Shown: positions 46,701 to 57,200 of the stretch, one piece after another
Layout: the number at the start of each line of letters is the position of its first letter
Numbering within the stretch: position 1 is the first letter of the stretch
Source of the DNA: Podarcis raffonei
Lineage: Eukaryota > Chordata > Lepidosauria > Squamata > Lacertidae
Reading direction: 5' to 3'
Length of the DNA: 64,000 nt
NCBI RefSeq assembly: GCF_027172205.1
Contig: NC_070604.1
Span: 76,173,023 to 76,237,022 of the forward strand
The notes under the pieces: model-generated
Seen by the model: the letters and a program-made list of their open reading frames with translations, nothing else
Databases searched by the model: none
What the model was told of the DNA's origin: nothing
Program-made: the position numbers and the translations under genes

Positions 46701-49700
46701 GGGTCGGTGCGCACCGATGCCTCTCGCTCTCCAGGCTTCAGCGAAAGCCTGCATTCGCACCATAGGACGCACACACATTTCCCCTTCATTTTTGGAGGGG
46801 AAAAAGTGCGTCCTATGGTGCGAAAAATACGGTACATTAACTTCTGAAGTAAGAACAATTTTTTACTCACGTGTTTGATGACATATTGAACTTGTTCAGA
46901 TTGCAGAACAATAGTTTTAATGGCACTTGGCTTACAGGGAGAAAGTTCTTTATAAACTACAGGTGTGTAGCATTTCATTGCGTATCTGAGGTCACTGGAT
47001 TGCCGCCTCTCTTCCAAGATATCTTCAAAATCATCTTTTTTCTTTGATGTGAGGTTTTTCTGCTGGGAACATAATGAATGAAGAATCAGACAGTAACTTA
47101 ATCCATGCACAGTGCAATCTCATGCATATCTACTCTGAAGTTAAGTCCTTATAAAGTCAATAGGACTTATTCCCTCATAACTGTGTATAGGACTAAATAG
47201 CTTTCTGAGGTTTGTCAGAGAAAATGGTGTCATGACAGTAAAATGTACAATTAGCAACATCTCTGCTATCATGAAATCCTTTATCTCTGCTGTTATGAAA
47301 TCCAGTAACTTTACTTTCATGAAATCCCTTATCTCTGCTATCATGAAACCATTTTGTAATATTTGCTTTTATTTAATTAGAGTTCAACCTACACAAATGA
47401 GCCACAAGACTTAATAGCTGAGTTTTACAATCAAGGAGCTGGCTGGCTGGTTTAAATTAGTTTGGCAAATTCAGTTCTTCACATGGTCTTTATTGTCCAT
47501 AAGGGTTGTCATCTGGTAACAAATGCCGCCATGAAAATAGAAGGAACAATTGGCAACACTCCCCTTTTATACAAATATTAAAAGAGCATCAGAATCTAAC
47601 TATAGTCTTAGCACCCCAGTGCTACCCACAGTCCCCAAGCTCTCCAAATCATCCTTTGCATATCCACTTCCTTCTTGTCAATAGCATACACAAATCTTTT
47701 GGCTTCTAGCTCCCTCAATGTTATGCATTGCCTCTGTCCTATTTTCTCCCTCAATTCCATCTCTCCATTGTCAATTGTTTCCTTGAGTACCTCTTTATCT
47801 GTCCATCAGTTTTGTTCCATGTTCATTTGGTATTCCGTCTCCCTCCCCACCATAGCATACAGCCCTTACTGACCTTAAGTGGAGTTTCTTCAGAGTTTTT
47901 CTCCACCCTGAAAGCGTTGAGGCAGCATTGTCCCATGGGCAGTTTGGAACATTCACAAGTTGGAATGTCCACACCAATTCAGCCAATAACTGCCAGTGAC
48001 CTCACTGCCACAAGTGTACTAAAAAAACAAATGCAGTAATTTCTACAAACAGGAGAACTGTGCATTTGAAATTGTTGTGTGTGTCAATGAAAGAAGATTT
48101 ACAGATTAACCTGCATCCCTTGGGAAGGCACAGTAGCTCAGTGGGAGAGTGCACATACTGGATAGAGAAGATCCCTAAGTGCAAACAGTGGCATTCCCAG
48201 TTAAGAGGGTCCCAGACAGCAGAGCTGGGAGAAGATCCTTGCCTAAAACCTTGGACAACCAGGCAGAATCGATAGTACCAGGCTAGATGCATCAGTGGTG
48301 TGACTATATAAGGATGCTTCAAATGTGTCCATATATACATTATCCAATAGTGGCTTCTTCAACCCAGCATGAGATGCATACGTACTCACAAGTGCTGCTC
48401 ACATTGTTGAGCCCCCAGTATCTTCAGTTCTGTGTTGATGAACTGAAGTATACCCAACATAGGTGTATGGCTCTGTTCTGCATCTGTAGGAATTCTTACA
48501 CTAGCACTTGGGGCACATGGTTAGGAAGGCGTGGCAGAGGACTAAGATTGCAATCTTCTACAAGCTTCCATGGGAACAAGTCCTACTGAACTCAGTCTGA
48601 GTAGACCTAAATAGGATTGCTCTGTCAGTCTTCCTGTTTCAGACAAGAACAACACTGCACAAGAGACATACTGGAGGCAAAACTTGCTACTGCTATAGAA
48701 AATCCCTACTGATTTGCTTATTCGATGAAAAAAGGCTCCAGCATAGAATCATAGAATTGTAGAGTTGGGTCATCTAGTCCAAACCACTGCAATGCAGGAA
48801 TAAATAAATTTGTGCGCACATCCCAATCCAATCTGAAAGAAATGGATTTGCGAAAAGCCAGCCTAGATGACTGGATCCATTAAAGCACCACCATACTGCC
48901 ATTAACATAAAGACAGGACTAAGGCAAGGCAGTACAGAGGTACTACATTAACAACTTTCCTGGCTTGCTGTAGTTTAAGCCTTTGACATTAAGCTCCCTA
49001 TTCCAGGATGGCAGTAGTCACAAATACCACCCCACTCAGCTTCTTTTTTGTGGGAATTTTCTTTGACAGAGCACTGAGAACAAGGAATTATAAATAAGTG
49101 GAGTTTGCAATTAAAAAATCCAAAGATACAGAACTAGCTGTAAGGAGTGCAAGTTTCTTTGGTTACTACAGATTTATCTGTTACCAAACGGACAAACTAT
49201 TCTCATGAGAATGCATCCTTCCCTATTCTCAATTGGTTCTGAGCAGTGTTTGAAACTCAGATATGAAAGCTAGGAGCTAAATGGCACCTTAAACCTAGGT
49301 TATGGGCGCAACAACAGAATGTCTAGGTGCACTTTTTTATAACAAAAATACAAAGCTGAAAATGAATAAACTGCAGCTAAAATATTTTCACATGGTCTAG
49401 TCCTTCCCCTGCCTCCCCCCCCCCAATATTCTTAAGAGGGTCTCTTTCCCAGTCTTCATACAGTAGCTGGAAGTGGGGAGGCAGAAAAAAGCCCTCCTTT
49501 CCGTCCACTCTGCAGTTTTAATCTGAAATCGTAGGTGTAGTACTGCGCCCAGAGCTCAGAAACTGCTCACGTAAATGAAATTCCCTGTCACAAAAGGCAC
49601 CTAGAACAATGGGAGTTTCAAACACTGCTTCTGAGATGTGGTTGGCAGTACTACATTACATGTTAGGATTTCTACCAATTATAAGCACTGGTCTGTACAG

Positions 49701-50787
49701 GTATCTCCTCCTACATTTCAAGGGAAGGGGAATTTTTAGCATCTTGATAAGCCAGCTATTTGAAGGACTGTTGCAAGAGTACATACAAGTTCAAGTGTAA
49801 CAAAACTGAGTGAAACATACTACCGCAAAATTCAGCAATACCTGCAGCACTGGTTTATGTTCTGCAGCAGGATAGGGACTGTAGGAAGAAAATGCACACA
49901 CTTCCCTTTCAAGACAGTACTGTCCACCTTCTTTTGACGCAGTAAAAAAACCCTTATGATTAAAGAAGCAGCCTAGATCCCCATTCCTGTGCAATCCCTG
50001 CTGCCTGAGATTGCTCAAATCAGTTGTGTCCACATAGCTCAGGTTTATTCCCTGCTCTTGGCGAAGGAAAAGAGGCTTACAGGCTTTACAGTAGATGAGG
50101 GAAGGCGGTGGGGCGACAGCCAAAGTGACAGTTCAGTGGAGCTTCCTCCCAAGTTAAAAACCCTTATTTACCCTAGTAACCATACTCACAGCCCTGCCAC
50201 ACACAGAGCCTATCTTCAAGCGACCATGCCAAAAAGGCTTCAACATATTAATGTCTCTTGTCTAAACGGACAACGATTCTTTCTTTCGGGATATCAGCGC
50301 CCATGCACAAAAGACCCTGCACTTCTGTGTTGTGACAGCCCAGTAAGCATGTCTGGCACATGAGCAGGCGGGCTCCACGTGAGAGCTGCCTGCTGTTTAT
50401 GGCGTGGAGCGGTGGCCCCCGAACAGCTGTCAGGTAGGCAGCAATGCAGCAGGTGCAGTTCCCCGTCTTCCTTTCCCCGTGTCCCAGCACTGAAAGAGCA
50501 CGCACCCTGACGAACTGCAACCTGCCTGTCATCGCGCGGACCTTCTGCCCACAACCAAGAGACTCACGCGGAGAGGTCAGCGAGGGGCGGCCGCGCCTCC
50601 CTCCCAGCCCTGACGAGGAAGCAGGGCCCGGCCGCTCTCCTTTTCCCATGGGGCTTCCCAGCACACAATGCCGCCCCACCCTCCCCAGCCACGGAGCAGC
50701 AGCCACGGAGGAGCTGAGGGGACAGGAGGCACTTACCGAGTACATGGGGGTCCCTCGCCGGACGGCGCCACCGACTGCAGCCGCCAT
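28715..50787 (-). CDS. GNPAT: Dihydroxyacetone-phosphate acyltransferase GNPAT (16 exons, 675 aa)
   Basis: GNPAT acylates dihydroxyacetone phosphate on the inner face of the peroxisome, the first step of ether-lipid and plasmalogen synthesis. Coding exons are 50787-50737, 47062-46871, 45234-45058, 43761-43632, 42213-42086, 41852-41777, 41588-41437, 40645-40515, 35815-35592, 33784-33539, 32998-32919, 30992-30852, 30026-29927, 29834-29741, 29540-29479 and 28758-28715, 2028 nt, closing on TAA. Acyltransferase motifs are HRSYID (156-161, the HX4D catalytic pair), GAFFMRR (199-205), EGTRSR (237-242) and VPISISY (272-278). The last three residues ARL are a type-1 peroxisome targeting signal (human AKL). 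Human GNPAT is 680 aa, and the exon count is, as I recall it, also 16. Introns are GT-AG except intron 4, whose donor is GC. The N-terminus ([17 protein letters not shown]) differs from the human one. Confidence 0.97.
32353..32427. repeat. Copy A of a short dispersed element (cagggatggggaacctgtg...)
   Basis: It begins cagggatggggaacctgtg and holds ggactacatctctcatcatc. It matches copy B 270 bp away and resembles an abundant reptile short DNA element. It lies in GNPAT intron 11. Confidence 0.45.
32622..32724. repeat. Copy B of the same short dispersed element
   Basis: It begins cagggatgaggaacctgtgg, with gactccaactcgcatcatcc and gatgggactgatgggagt. It is longer than copy A, in the same orientation. 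Clean ends were not established. Confidence 0.45.
34040..34225 (-). repeat. tRNA-derived SINE, minus orientation
   Basis: On the minus strand the head has the layout of a Pol III A box (tggttcagtggcaaggcatc) and B box (ggtgtcaggttcaacccctg), followed by a body ending agcttcctatgtt. The promoter order and the known squamate SINE layout support the call. It lies in GNPAT intron 9. Confidence 0.7.
36219..36443. mobile_element. Tigger-like short DNA element, TA-flanked
   Basis: The ends cagtggtacctcgggtta and taacctgaggtaccactg are inverted, between TA dinucleotides (36217-36218, 36444-36445). At 225 bp it has no transposase but has several internal copies of the caggttaagaac / gttac motif. It lies in GNPAT intron 8. 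Confidence 0.8.
36624..36710. repeat. Mirror of (TG)n and (CA)n
   Basis: (TG)n tracts on the left are followed by cacgcaccca units and (CA)n on the right, so the two halves can pair. It is alternating purine-pyrimidine DNA in GNPAT intron 8. Confidence 0.8.
36963..40206 (+). mobile_element. 5'-truncated L1 LINE with 15-bp target duplication
   Basis: The flanks are taaacagtatttaca at 36948-36962 and 40207-40221. The element starts inside ORF2 ([15 protein letters not shown], 37084 onward). It then encodes the reverse transcriptase ([54 protein letters not shown], catalytic FADD at 38295-38306) and the C-terminal cysteine motif [18 protein letters not shown], and ends with an (AAAAT)n tail. 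One long frame (37590-39647) holds most of it. There are frame changes near 37.58 kb and 39.72 kb and a stop at 39645, so it has few breaks. It lies antisense in GNPAT intron 8 and accounts for most of that intron's length. Confidence 0.93.
42905..43351 (+). mobile_element. 3' fragment of the CR1/L2-type LINE, plus orientation
   Basis: It begins in the region encoding [14 protein letters not shown] (ttggctcccagtacgtttcc), runs through the ORF C-terminus and ends with the (ATT)n tail at 43318-43351. It is close in sequence to the 13.7 kb copy, so it is fairly young. It lies antisense in GNPAT intron 4. Confidence 0.88.
43626..43631 (-). promoter_or_regulatory. GNPAT: GC-type 5' splice site of GNPAT intron 4
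   Basis: Exon 4 ends ...GCAGGAATAG at 43632 and the intron starts GCAAGT, the textbook GC-AG donor (AG|GCAAGT). The codon split G|AT then gives Asp of DFLGMK in exon 5. A GT four bases further in would break the frame. Confidence 0.85.
44161..44480 (-). repeat. tRNA-derived SINE, minus orientation
   Basis: The left end aggtaaaggacccctggatg is the SINE tail. The right end cgctgcgcagattcgaa carries the B box read on the minus strand (TTCGAATC). It matches the 63.0 kb copy over most of its length. It lies in GNPAT intron 3. Confidence 0.7.
45775..46832. mobile_element. TA-flanked inverted-repeat element carrying a GC-rich array
   Basis: The ends ccgtatttttcg (from 45775) and cgaaaaatacgg (to 46832) are inverted, with TA on each side (45773-45774, 46833-46834). 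A second inverted piece follows inside (cccataggacgcac against gtgcgtcctatgg). It has no transposase. The centre is a tandem array listed separately. It sits in GNPAT intron 2, its right end 38 nt from the exon-2 donor. The family is uncertain (Tc/mariner-like by TA use). Confidence 0.75.
45884..46680. repeat. Minisatellite of 118-bp palindromic units
   Basis: The phrase aagcc recurs at 45963, 46081, 46199, 46317, 46435 and 46553, exactly 118 bp apart, with shorter units at each end (45884, 46623). Each unit is two back-to-back inverted repeats: one centred on ctccggaggg inside cgaagcacgg...ccgtgcttcg, the other on gggagctccc inside gcgcgcccgg...ccgggcgcgc. The stretch 45962-46009 is a perfect 48-bp palindrome. 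G+C is extreme, and all frames stay open on both strands because of composition, so the long frames here are not genes. Confidence 0.9.
47105..47195. repeat. Short fold-back repeat (tgcaatcc family)
   Basis: Reads gtgcaatctcatgcatatct ... aagtcaataggacttattcc ... tgtgtataggac, the same layout as 8094-8181. It lies just upstream of GNPAT exon 2 in intron 1. Confidence 0.55.
48124..48310 (+). repeat. tRNA-derived SINE, plus orientation
   Basis: The head ggcacagtagctcagtggga is an A-box-type start. The body includes gagctgggagaagatccttg and ggctagatgcatcagtg, matching in outline the reverse of the 34040-34225 copy. It lies in GNPAT intron 1. Confidence 0.55.
48311..49243. other. GNPAT intron 1, no gene seen
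   Basis: It contains a short fold-back repeat (about 48548-48620) and a reptile-type SINE scrap at about 48745-48805 (agaatcatagaattgtagag). Nothing else was recognised. Confidence 0.4.
49244..49627. mobile_element. Non-autonomous hAT-like DNA element
   Basis: The ends cagtgtttgaaactc and gagtttcaaacactg are perfect inverted repeats. The flanks are gttctgag (49236-49243) and cttctgag (49628-49635), an 8-bp duplication with one mismatch. It has no coding sequence in 384 bp. A related piece is at about 2835-2930. It lies in GNPAT intron 1. Confidence 0.75.
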
Positions 50788-51212
50788 GGCCAGCTTCTCT
50801 TGCCGGCAGCCGTTGCCTGGCTAAGCCCTCTCCTTCCCAGCTGGCTCCCTCCTCCGGGGGCCGGCAGAGCCCATGAACCCGCCCCTGCGCCCGTCCTCCT
50901 CGCCTCCCTGCCCGGCGGCTCTTCCAGCGCGGACTTCAGGAGGAGGGAGTAAGGAGAGAGGGGATGGGCGGAAGTGCTCTGTGGGCGCCGCCATCTTGCT
51001 GGGGTGGTGGCCGAGCGAGGACAAACCTACTCCTACGGCGCGTTGCGGATGGATTAAGTGAGCCGGCGAGGAGGAGGAGGAGGACTCGAGCATGGCGGCG
51101 ACCCCGGCGGCTGGGTGCGAGCTGAATCCGGGGGAGGACGACGTGGAGGAGAAGGGCTCCGCCTCGGCCAGCTGCCTGCTCGACGCCGTCTTGACCTCCT
51201 TGTACGACTTCG
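50380..51212. promoter_or_regulatory. CpG-rich bidirectional promoter of GNPAT and C1orf131
   Basis: The two start codons are at 50787 (minus) and 51092 (plus), leaving 304 bp between them for both 5' UTRs and the shared promoter. Visible motifs are gccgccatcttg at 50987-50998 (YY1 consensus) and cggaagtg at 50969-50976 (ETS/GABP consensus). No TATA box was noted. C+G and CpG are high across both first exons. The head-to-head layout is the same as in human. Confidence 0.8.
51049..51057 (+). promoter_or_regulatory. Two-codon upstream ORF before C1orf131
   Basis: ATG GAT TAA lies 34 nt before the C1orf131 ATG. Whether it is in the mRNA depends on the start site, which is not fixed. If so, it could lower initiation at the main ATG. 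Confidence 0.35.
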
Positions 51213-54200
51213 GTGCGTGAATGGCCGCGTGCGGGGAGTTGGCGCTTTGCAAGTTGCTCCAGGCTCACCTGCCCTTCTCACCCCCGGAAATTTATTGCAA
51301 GCGTCTCTCTTAGACTCTGGCTGCTCTCGTTTCTTCGGCACATGCTGCTTTCAGACGTTACAAAATTCCCGTGCAGCGGTTCCCGGGCCACATGCTCACC
51401 ATGCCTTTGGAGCAGTGGTCCTGGCTTCCCACCCGCAAGGATTTTGGGAGCTGTAGTTTTAAGGGTGCTGAGAGTTGTTAGGACTCCCCTCTCTCCGAGC
51501 CCCCTACTCACCTCTCTCCGAGCTCCCTACTCCCCTCTCTCCGAGCTCCCTAGGAAGACGAGGGACTAAGTGTTAAACTACTATGAGAATTGTACCTCTG
51601 GGGCTTCCTGACCCTTCTCAGCACCCTTCACAAACTACACCTCCCAGGATTGTTGAGGGGAAGCAATGACTTGAAAGTGGTCTCATGCATGGTGCTTTAA
51701 GCGTATGGTGTAATTGTGGACCCAGTCTAGGGAATCACGTGCGGTGCTTGGCTGGGGTTTGTTCCATTTTGCCATCCCTGCTATTAGGCAAATTCATGGA
51801 GGATTAGCTTTTAATCTCCACTGTGAAAGGCGGTATGCTTCTAAATAGGAGTTGTTTGTGTGCTTCCCATGAGAATCTGGTTGGCCACTGTGAGAACAGA
51901 ATGCTGGACTATTTGGGCCATTGGCCAGATCCAGCAGAGTCATTCTTATGCTCTTTGGTTTTACTTTTGGAAAACAGCTGAGTCTTCTTCAGCACTTTTG
52001 CAAAGGCATGCTGCTTCAATGGAACGTTAGAACTTCTTTTAGAAAGCAGGCAGCTTATGATACGGCTTAAACTAATTGGTTGCTACTAGAATTGTTAAAA
52101 CAATAAAGTAGTAAAGCAGAAACTAGTTCAGCAAAGATGTTTGCAACTCCAAATCCAGCAGGCCAGAGTGGATCAAAACTGGTGCAGGAAAGTAATCAAA
52201 ATTGCCACCTCAGGAACCTCTCTGAGGCTTTTTAGTTCAGTGTCACAATGTCAGAACACAGGGTGGTGGTGAAGGTCTCTCTTCCTTAACCACAATCTAT
52301 ATTCATTGTTGTCCTATGGTTACAGGTCACTCCCTGATTTTATAGGTTCCAAAATAAATGGTCTTTTCATATTTTCCTCCAGGGCCCCATCCACTTATAG
52401 ATTCCCTGCACTTAAAACTAAAACTTTTTTTAAATTAAAGCGGGAGAGATTTTGTGTGTGTTTCCTACATGGTTTGTGGATGTGATCTCTCTAAATAGTA
52501 AACATTCATTTTATATTTAAAAAATGATGTGGTATCCAAAATCGTTCCAATGCCTCTGCTAACCATTGTTCACTTTTAAACCACAGGTGAATCATTACCG
52601 GATGGGGGTGGAAAGAAAAAGAGCAAAAAGAGAAATTCAAATGAGAAGTTAACATTGGCGGTCAGCAAAACTCAAGTGGAAAATAAAAGCATGATTCCTG
52701 AATCTGGTGCAGTACCTTTTGGTAAGAAGAACAGTGCTTCCAGTTTCTTTGAGAGTCTGAAAGATGAACTGGCTTATGACTGTATTCATCAGAAAAGCAC
52801 TATCCCCAAATCCAGTTCCCCTGATGCTGATACATTTAAATCTGCTCGGTTGGGAAACACATCAGAGATTGAAGTTGTGACATTTCATGGTCGACCTAGA
52901 AAGAAGAAAGCTAAACCTGAAATTGCTGAAGATGGTGGTTCTAAGGTAAAGTTAACCAGATTTCAGATCAGACCAGCTACAGGTTCTTATTCACTCCAGT
53001 TTACTAAATGAGTGGCTGTTTACAAGCCTGTTTCCGTCTACAGAACTCTAAACAAGTTGCTCTAAGCATGTTCACTTAGTAAATAAGACTTACTGGAAAC
53101 ATTTGGACAAACATATCTCAGCTTAAACCTTTTGCCCATGCATGCAGTTCCATTGTTTCTCGTTCATACAACTAGTCAAACCAAGAAGCCTCTAATTAAC
53201 CACATTGTTCTGTTTTGTCTGAACCAGGGAGCTGTGTTTTGCAGCTTTGGAACAATCAAAGATATTAAGACAACTGTAAACCATAGTTTTATCATCTGGC
53301 TTGTTCCGAAGCCAATACAGTAACTATTGGTTCCCTGAGAACCTTTGGTTAATCAGACGCCTCCTGGTTTGACTGCTTGCACTGTGAAGGGAGGGGCAAA
53401 GCAGCTGTATGAGCAGGCATAAGTCTCTGAAAAGGAGCAAGGCCACTGTGTTTAGTGGGACACATTTCATAATAAATGGGCTCAGGATTGCAGCCAAACA
53501 GAACTGAAAGTACTCTAGCATAAGCTGTAGATAAGACTGTAAATCTACATGGTTTGCTTTTATGTGTATATTTTGGAATTGTGACAAAATTTGAAACCTC
53601 AAGGGTACTTGTTTTATAGAATAAAGGCGAAATAACAGGTATAAGTACTGGCAGAACTCGTGTATGTTTTATTAGTATATTTGTAAAATCCTGTGGATAA
53701 ATAAGATAGTGGAATCGGTTATGAATCTCTTTATGGCCTCTGAAATGATATTCTGCTCCTAATCTTATTTCTTTAGAAGGATGGCTTTTAAAAGTATGAA
53801 ATCTGGGTTAAAAAACTCGGTTGGTATAACAGTAGCCTTTATATAATGTTCTGGAATTATATGTTTAATGGTAATATAAGACACTCCCCAGGTCTTTTCT
53901 TTTTTTTAAGAGGATAATAACAATTTACAATTGTATATGCTGTCCATCTGACTGGGTTCCTCCAGCCACTTTGGGCAGCTTCCAACAAATTAAAACACAA
54001 TACGACATCAAACAGATGTCTTCTAAAAGTCAGATAATTTATTTCCTTGCTACAGTGGAATTTTTAGGTTTATATCAGCTGTAAAGGTTTTGGGGTTTTT
54101 TTTTGCTGTGTCAGGATTTTGGTTTATCTACTTCTGTGCTAATTCTTCATGCAATAAAGTACTATCTTATTTTACAGTGTTACCCACACTCAAGACTTCT

Positions 54201-57200
54201 GTGGTCCTATGCTAGATTCTGACCCATTTTTAGCAATGTTTGCATTCGACATTCCAGTTCCACTCCACTTCTTTCTTGTATCTCACGCTGCTGGTACAGT
54301 AGCCTCCTACTGAAACTGGCTTCTGATTGGTGGTTCAACAAGATGTCATGATGGGTGCTGGATTGCCAAACACAAGCATTGTGTAGTAATTAAGTCTAAG
54401 CTGCATGGTTTCATTCCCAGAATTTTATCATCAGTTTTTGGGTGTATAGACAGATTCTATAGACAAGTGCTTAGGGCTCTTGCAGTACTGGTTTACGTCA
54501 TGTGAATGTTGCAAGGAGCTTTGTAAAAGATAGAATGAGCATTGTAATTAAATTAGAACAGCAGATGAACTCCTGAAAGCATCTGTGTGCATGATGACTA
54601 TTGTCTTCTAAAAAGAAAAATAATTGTGCCAGTTTTGACACAGTTTTGCAGAATCTCTTTACATGTTTGAAAATTAATAGAGTATATATTTGGTAATGTC
54701 TCTATCTGTGAACCATGTATCCTGACCCACGTCATTGCTAACAGGGCATATTGATGAGAGAGCCCAGTGATGCTTTCATTATATTCATTCATTGTCTGTC
54801 TACTTCCTAAGGCTATGAGAAGGTAGCATGTTTTATTTAATATCATAAAAGCCTTGAAAGATATATTACCTTTATTCCCATTTTACAGATGACCTACTGA
54901 GGCCATGAGACCATGACTTGCCAGCAGTCTGAGGCACGGCAGATATTTAAATTAGACCCTAGGCCAAAATGCTGTATTGTATTGATCTGGTGCATAAATA
55001 AACAAGCTATCATTCAAGTTATCATTACATGGCTGTCGTTCAAGTTGTAACTTCACTTCTCTGTCTCTGGGCAAACAGCATTCATGCACCTCCCACAAGC
55101 ACATATAATCTCTAAACTAGACTGAATTCATAAAAGTGTGCTCATTTGACAGAAGAAATTGATTAGGACTCTGGTTATTGGGTTAGGGGTTTTTAATTTA
55201 TCTCTCCCTTAATCTGAACAAATTCTAGGTTCAAAAAATGTGATGGGAAATTGCAGCAAGAATTCTTATTTTTGCAATCTATTTATTTTTGCAATTTATT
55301 AAAAATAGATTTTACACAGTAAATACTACCCTCAAATTCCGAACAGAGTGAATGAAATGTCTACCAATATCCCACCAGAATGCCTCTTAATTGCTTTCTA
55401 GCAGCTGTAAACCTGGGCTCAGGTAGACATCCGCTGGAAATATGTTACATAAAATTGATTCATCCCCTGCTGATCTTGCAGTGAAGGTACTCTAACCAAA
55501 GCAAATGAAGCAAGGTGTTCTCTGACCTAAAAAATATAGGGCTGTAACACTTTGCAGTGGTTACAAGTCCTATTTGATGAGCATCCAAAGGTCTTTTAAC
55601 AAGAGTTGCCATTATGTCTGGCCACCTCCTGATGTGAGGGTGCAGGTTATTTGAAAACATTTGCAGATGCAGTTGAGATCTTAGCAACCCCAGCAACCAG
55701 GCTTTTATGTTTTGTCGAAAATAATAGCCATGGTAAAAAAAAAGATCTCAGGTCAGGTTTTGACTGGGGGAAAATGCTTAAACAGTTAAAGTTTGTAAAC
55801 TGTAACCACTGATGCTGTTTGTGGAGACATTGAGGGAATTGAGTGAAGTGACTATTATGAGAAAAGGCAAAACACCTTCTGCTCTCCTTTCTTGCATGAA
55901 ACAGACAGAACATATCTGTAGACATAACAACAGCATTTTTGAATAGAACTGACTCCCAATGCAATGTGAGTAAAAAATGGGCAGAGGGCTTCCCTGAAAC
56001 CACATGGCACTGGTTGAGACATGGAATTGCGGAAGACTATTGTTGTTGTTGTTTAGTCATTTAGTCGTGTACGACTCTTCGTGACCCCATGGACCAGAGC
56101 ACGCTAGGCACTCCTGCCTTCCACTGCCTCCCGCACTTTGGTCAAACTCATGCTGGTAGCTGCGAGAACACTATCCAACCATCTCATCCTCTGTCGCCCC
56201 CTTCTCCTTGTGCCCTCCATCTTTCCCAACATCAGGGTCTTTTCCAGGGAGTCTTCTCTTCACATGAGGTGGCCAAAGTATTGGAGCCTCAGCTTCACGA
56301 TCTGTCCTTCCAGTGAGCACTCAGGGCTGATTTCCTTCAGAATGGAGAGGTTTGATCTTCTTGCAGACTCTCAAGAGTCTCCTCCAGCACAATTCTTCAG
56401 CGATCAGCCTTCTTTATGGTCCAGCTCTCACTTCCATACATCACCACTGGGAAAACCATAGCTTTAACTATACAGACCTTTATTGGCAAGGTGACGTCTC
56501 TACTTCTCAAGATGCTGTCTAGGCCTGTCATTGCCCTTCTCCCAAGAAGTAGGCGTCTTTTAATTTCATGACTGCTGTCACCATCTGCAGTGATCATGGA
56601 GCCCAAGACTATTACAAAGGTGCTATGTGATCTTTTCATTCCTTTTGGGGATGTGTGGGTGTGTTTGGTCTATCTTGTTGATAAGGTTAAATACTTCCAC
56701 CCACAACGAACAGAGACTAGATTTCTTCCAGTGTAAGGCATACAAACAGAACATCCTGGGAGGGCAAACATTTTGCTGTTTGTAGCCCGGAAAATGAGAC
56801 CCACAGAGTAGGAAATAATGATGGTGGCTCTGAATTACACAGTCCTTTAGTTTGAACAACATGCCAAATGGTATTTAACTTAAATTGGAAGTGGAAACTT
56901 TTGATCTTCTCGGAGGAACCAGGAAGCGAGTTGTCCCATTATTTTATGTCCAAACCAGGCAAATATCTGTATTCCTTTCCTGCTTATACATCTTAGTTAA
57001 CAGCCATGCCCTCCATGGCACTGTTCTACTTTTTGATAAGGGGTGATAAAAGGTCTGACCACAATTCTTGCACTACAGGGAACTTTAGATTCTCTTTAGG
57101 CACTGACATGATTAATATGGAATGGTTGGCATCTGGATTGAGCCTTGTACAATGTCTTTGATGACTAAACATCGTGTGGTAATAGTGGTGTTGTTCTTCC

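Noticed and set aside
45755-46778. Long open frames on both strands (up to 239 codons) rich in Arg, Ala, Pro and Gly
   Set aside because: They follow the 118-bp GC-rich units, appear in several frames at once and have no family resemblance. They are composition, not genes.
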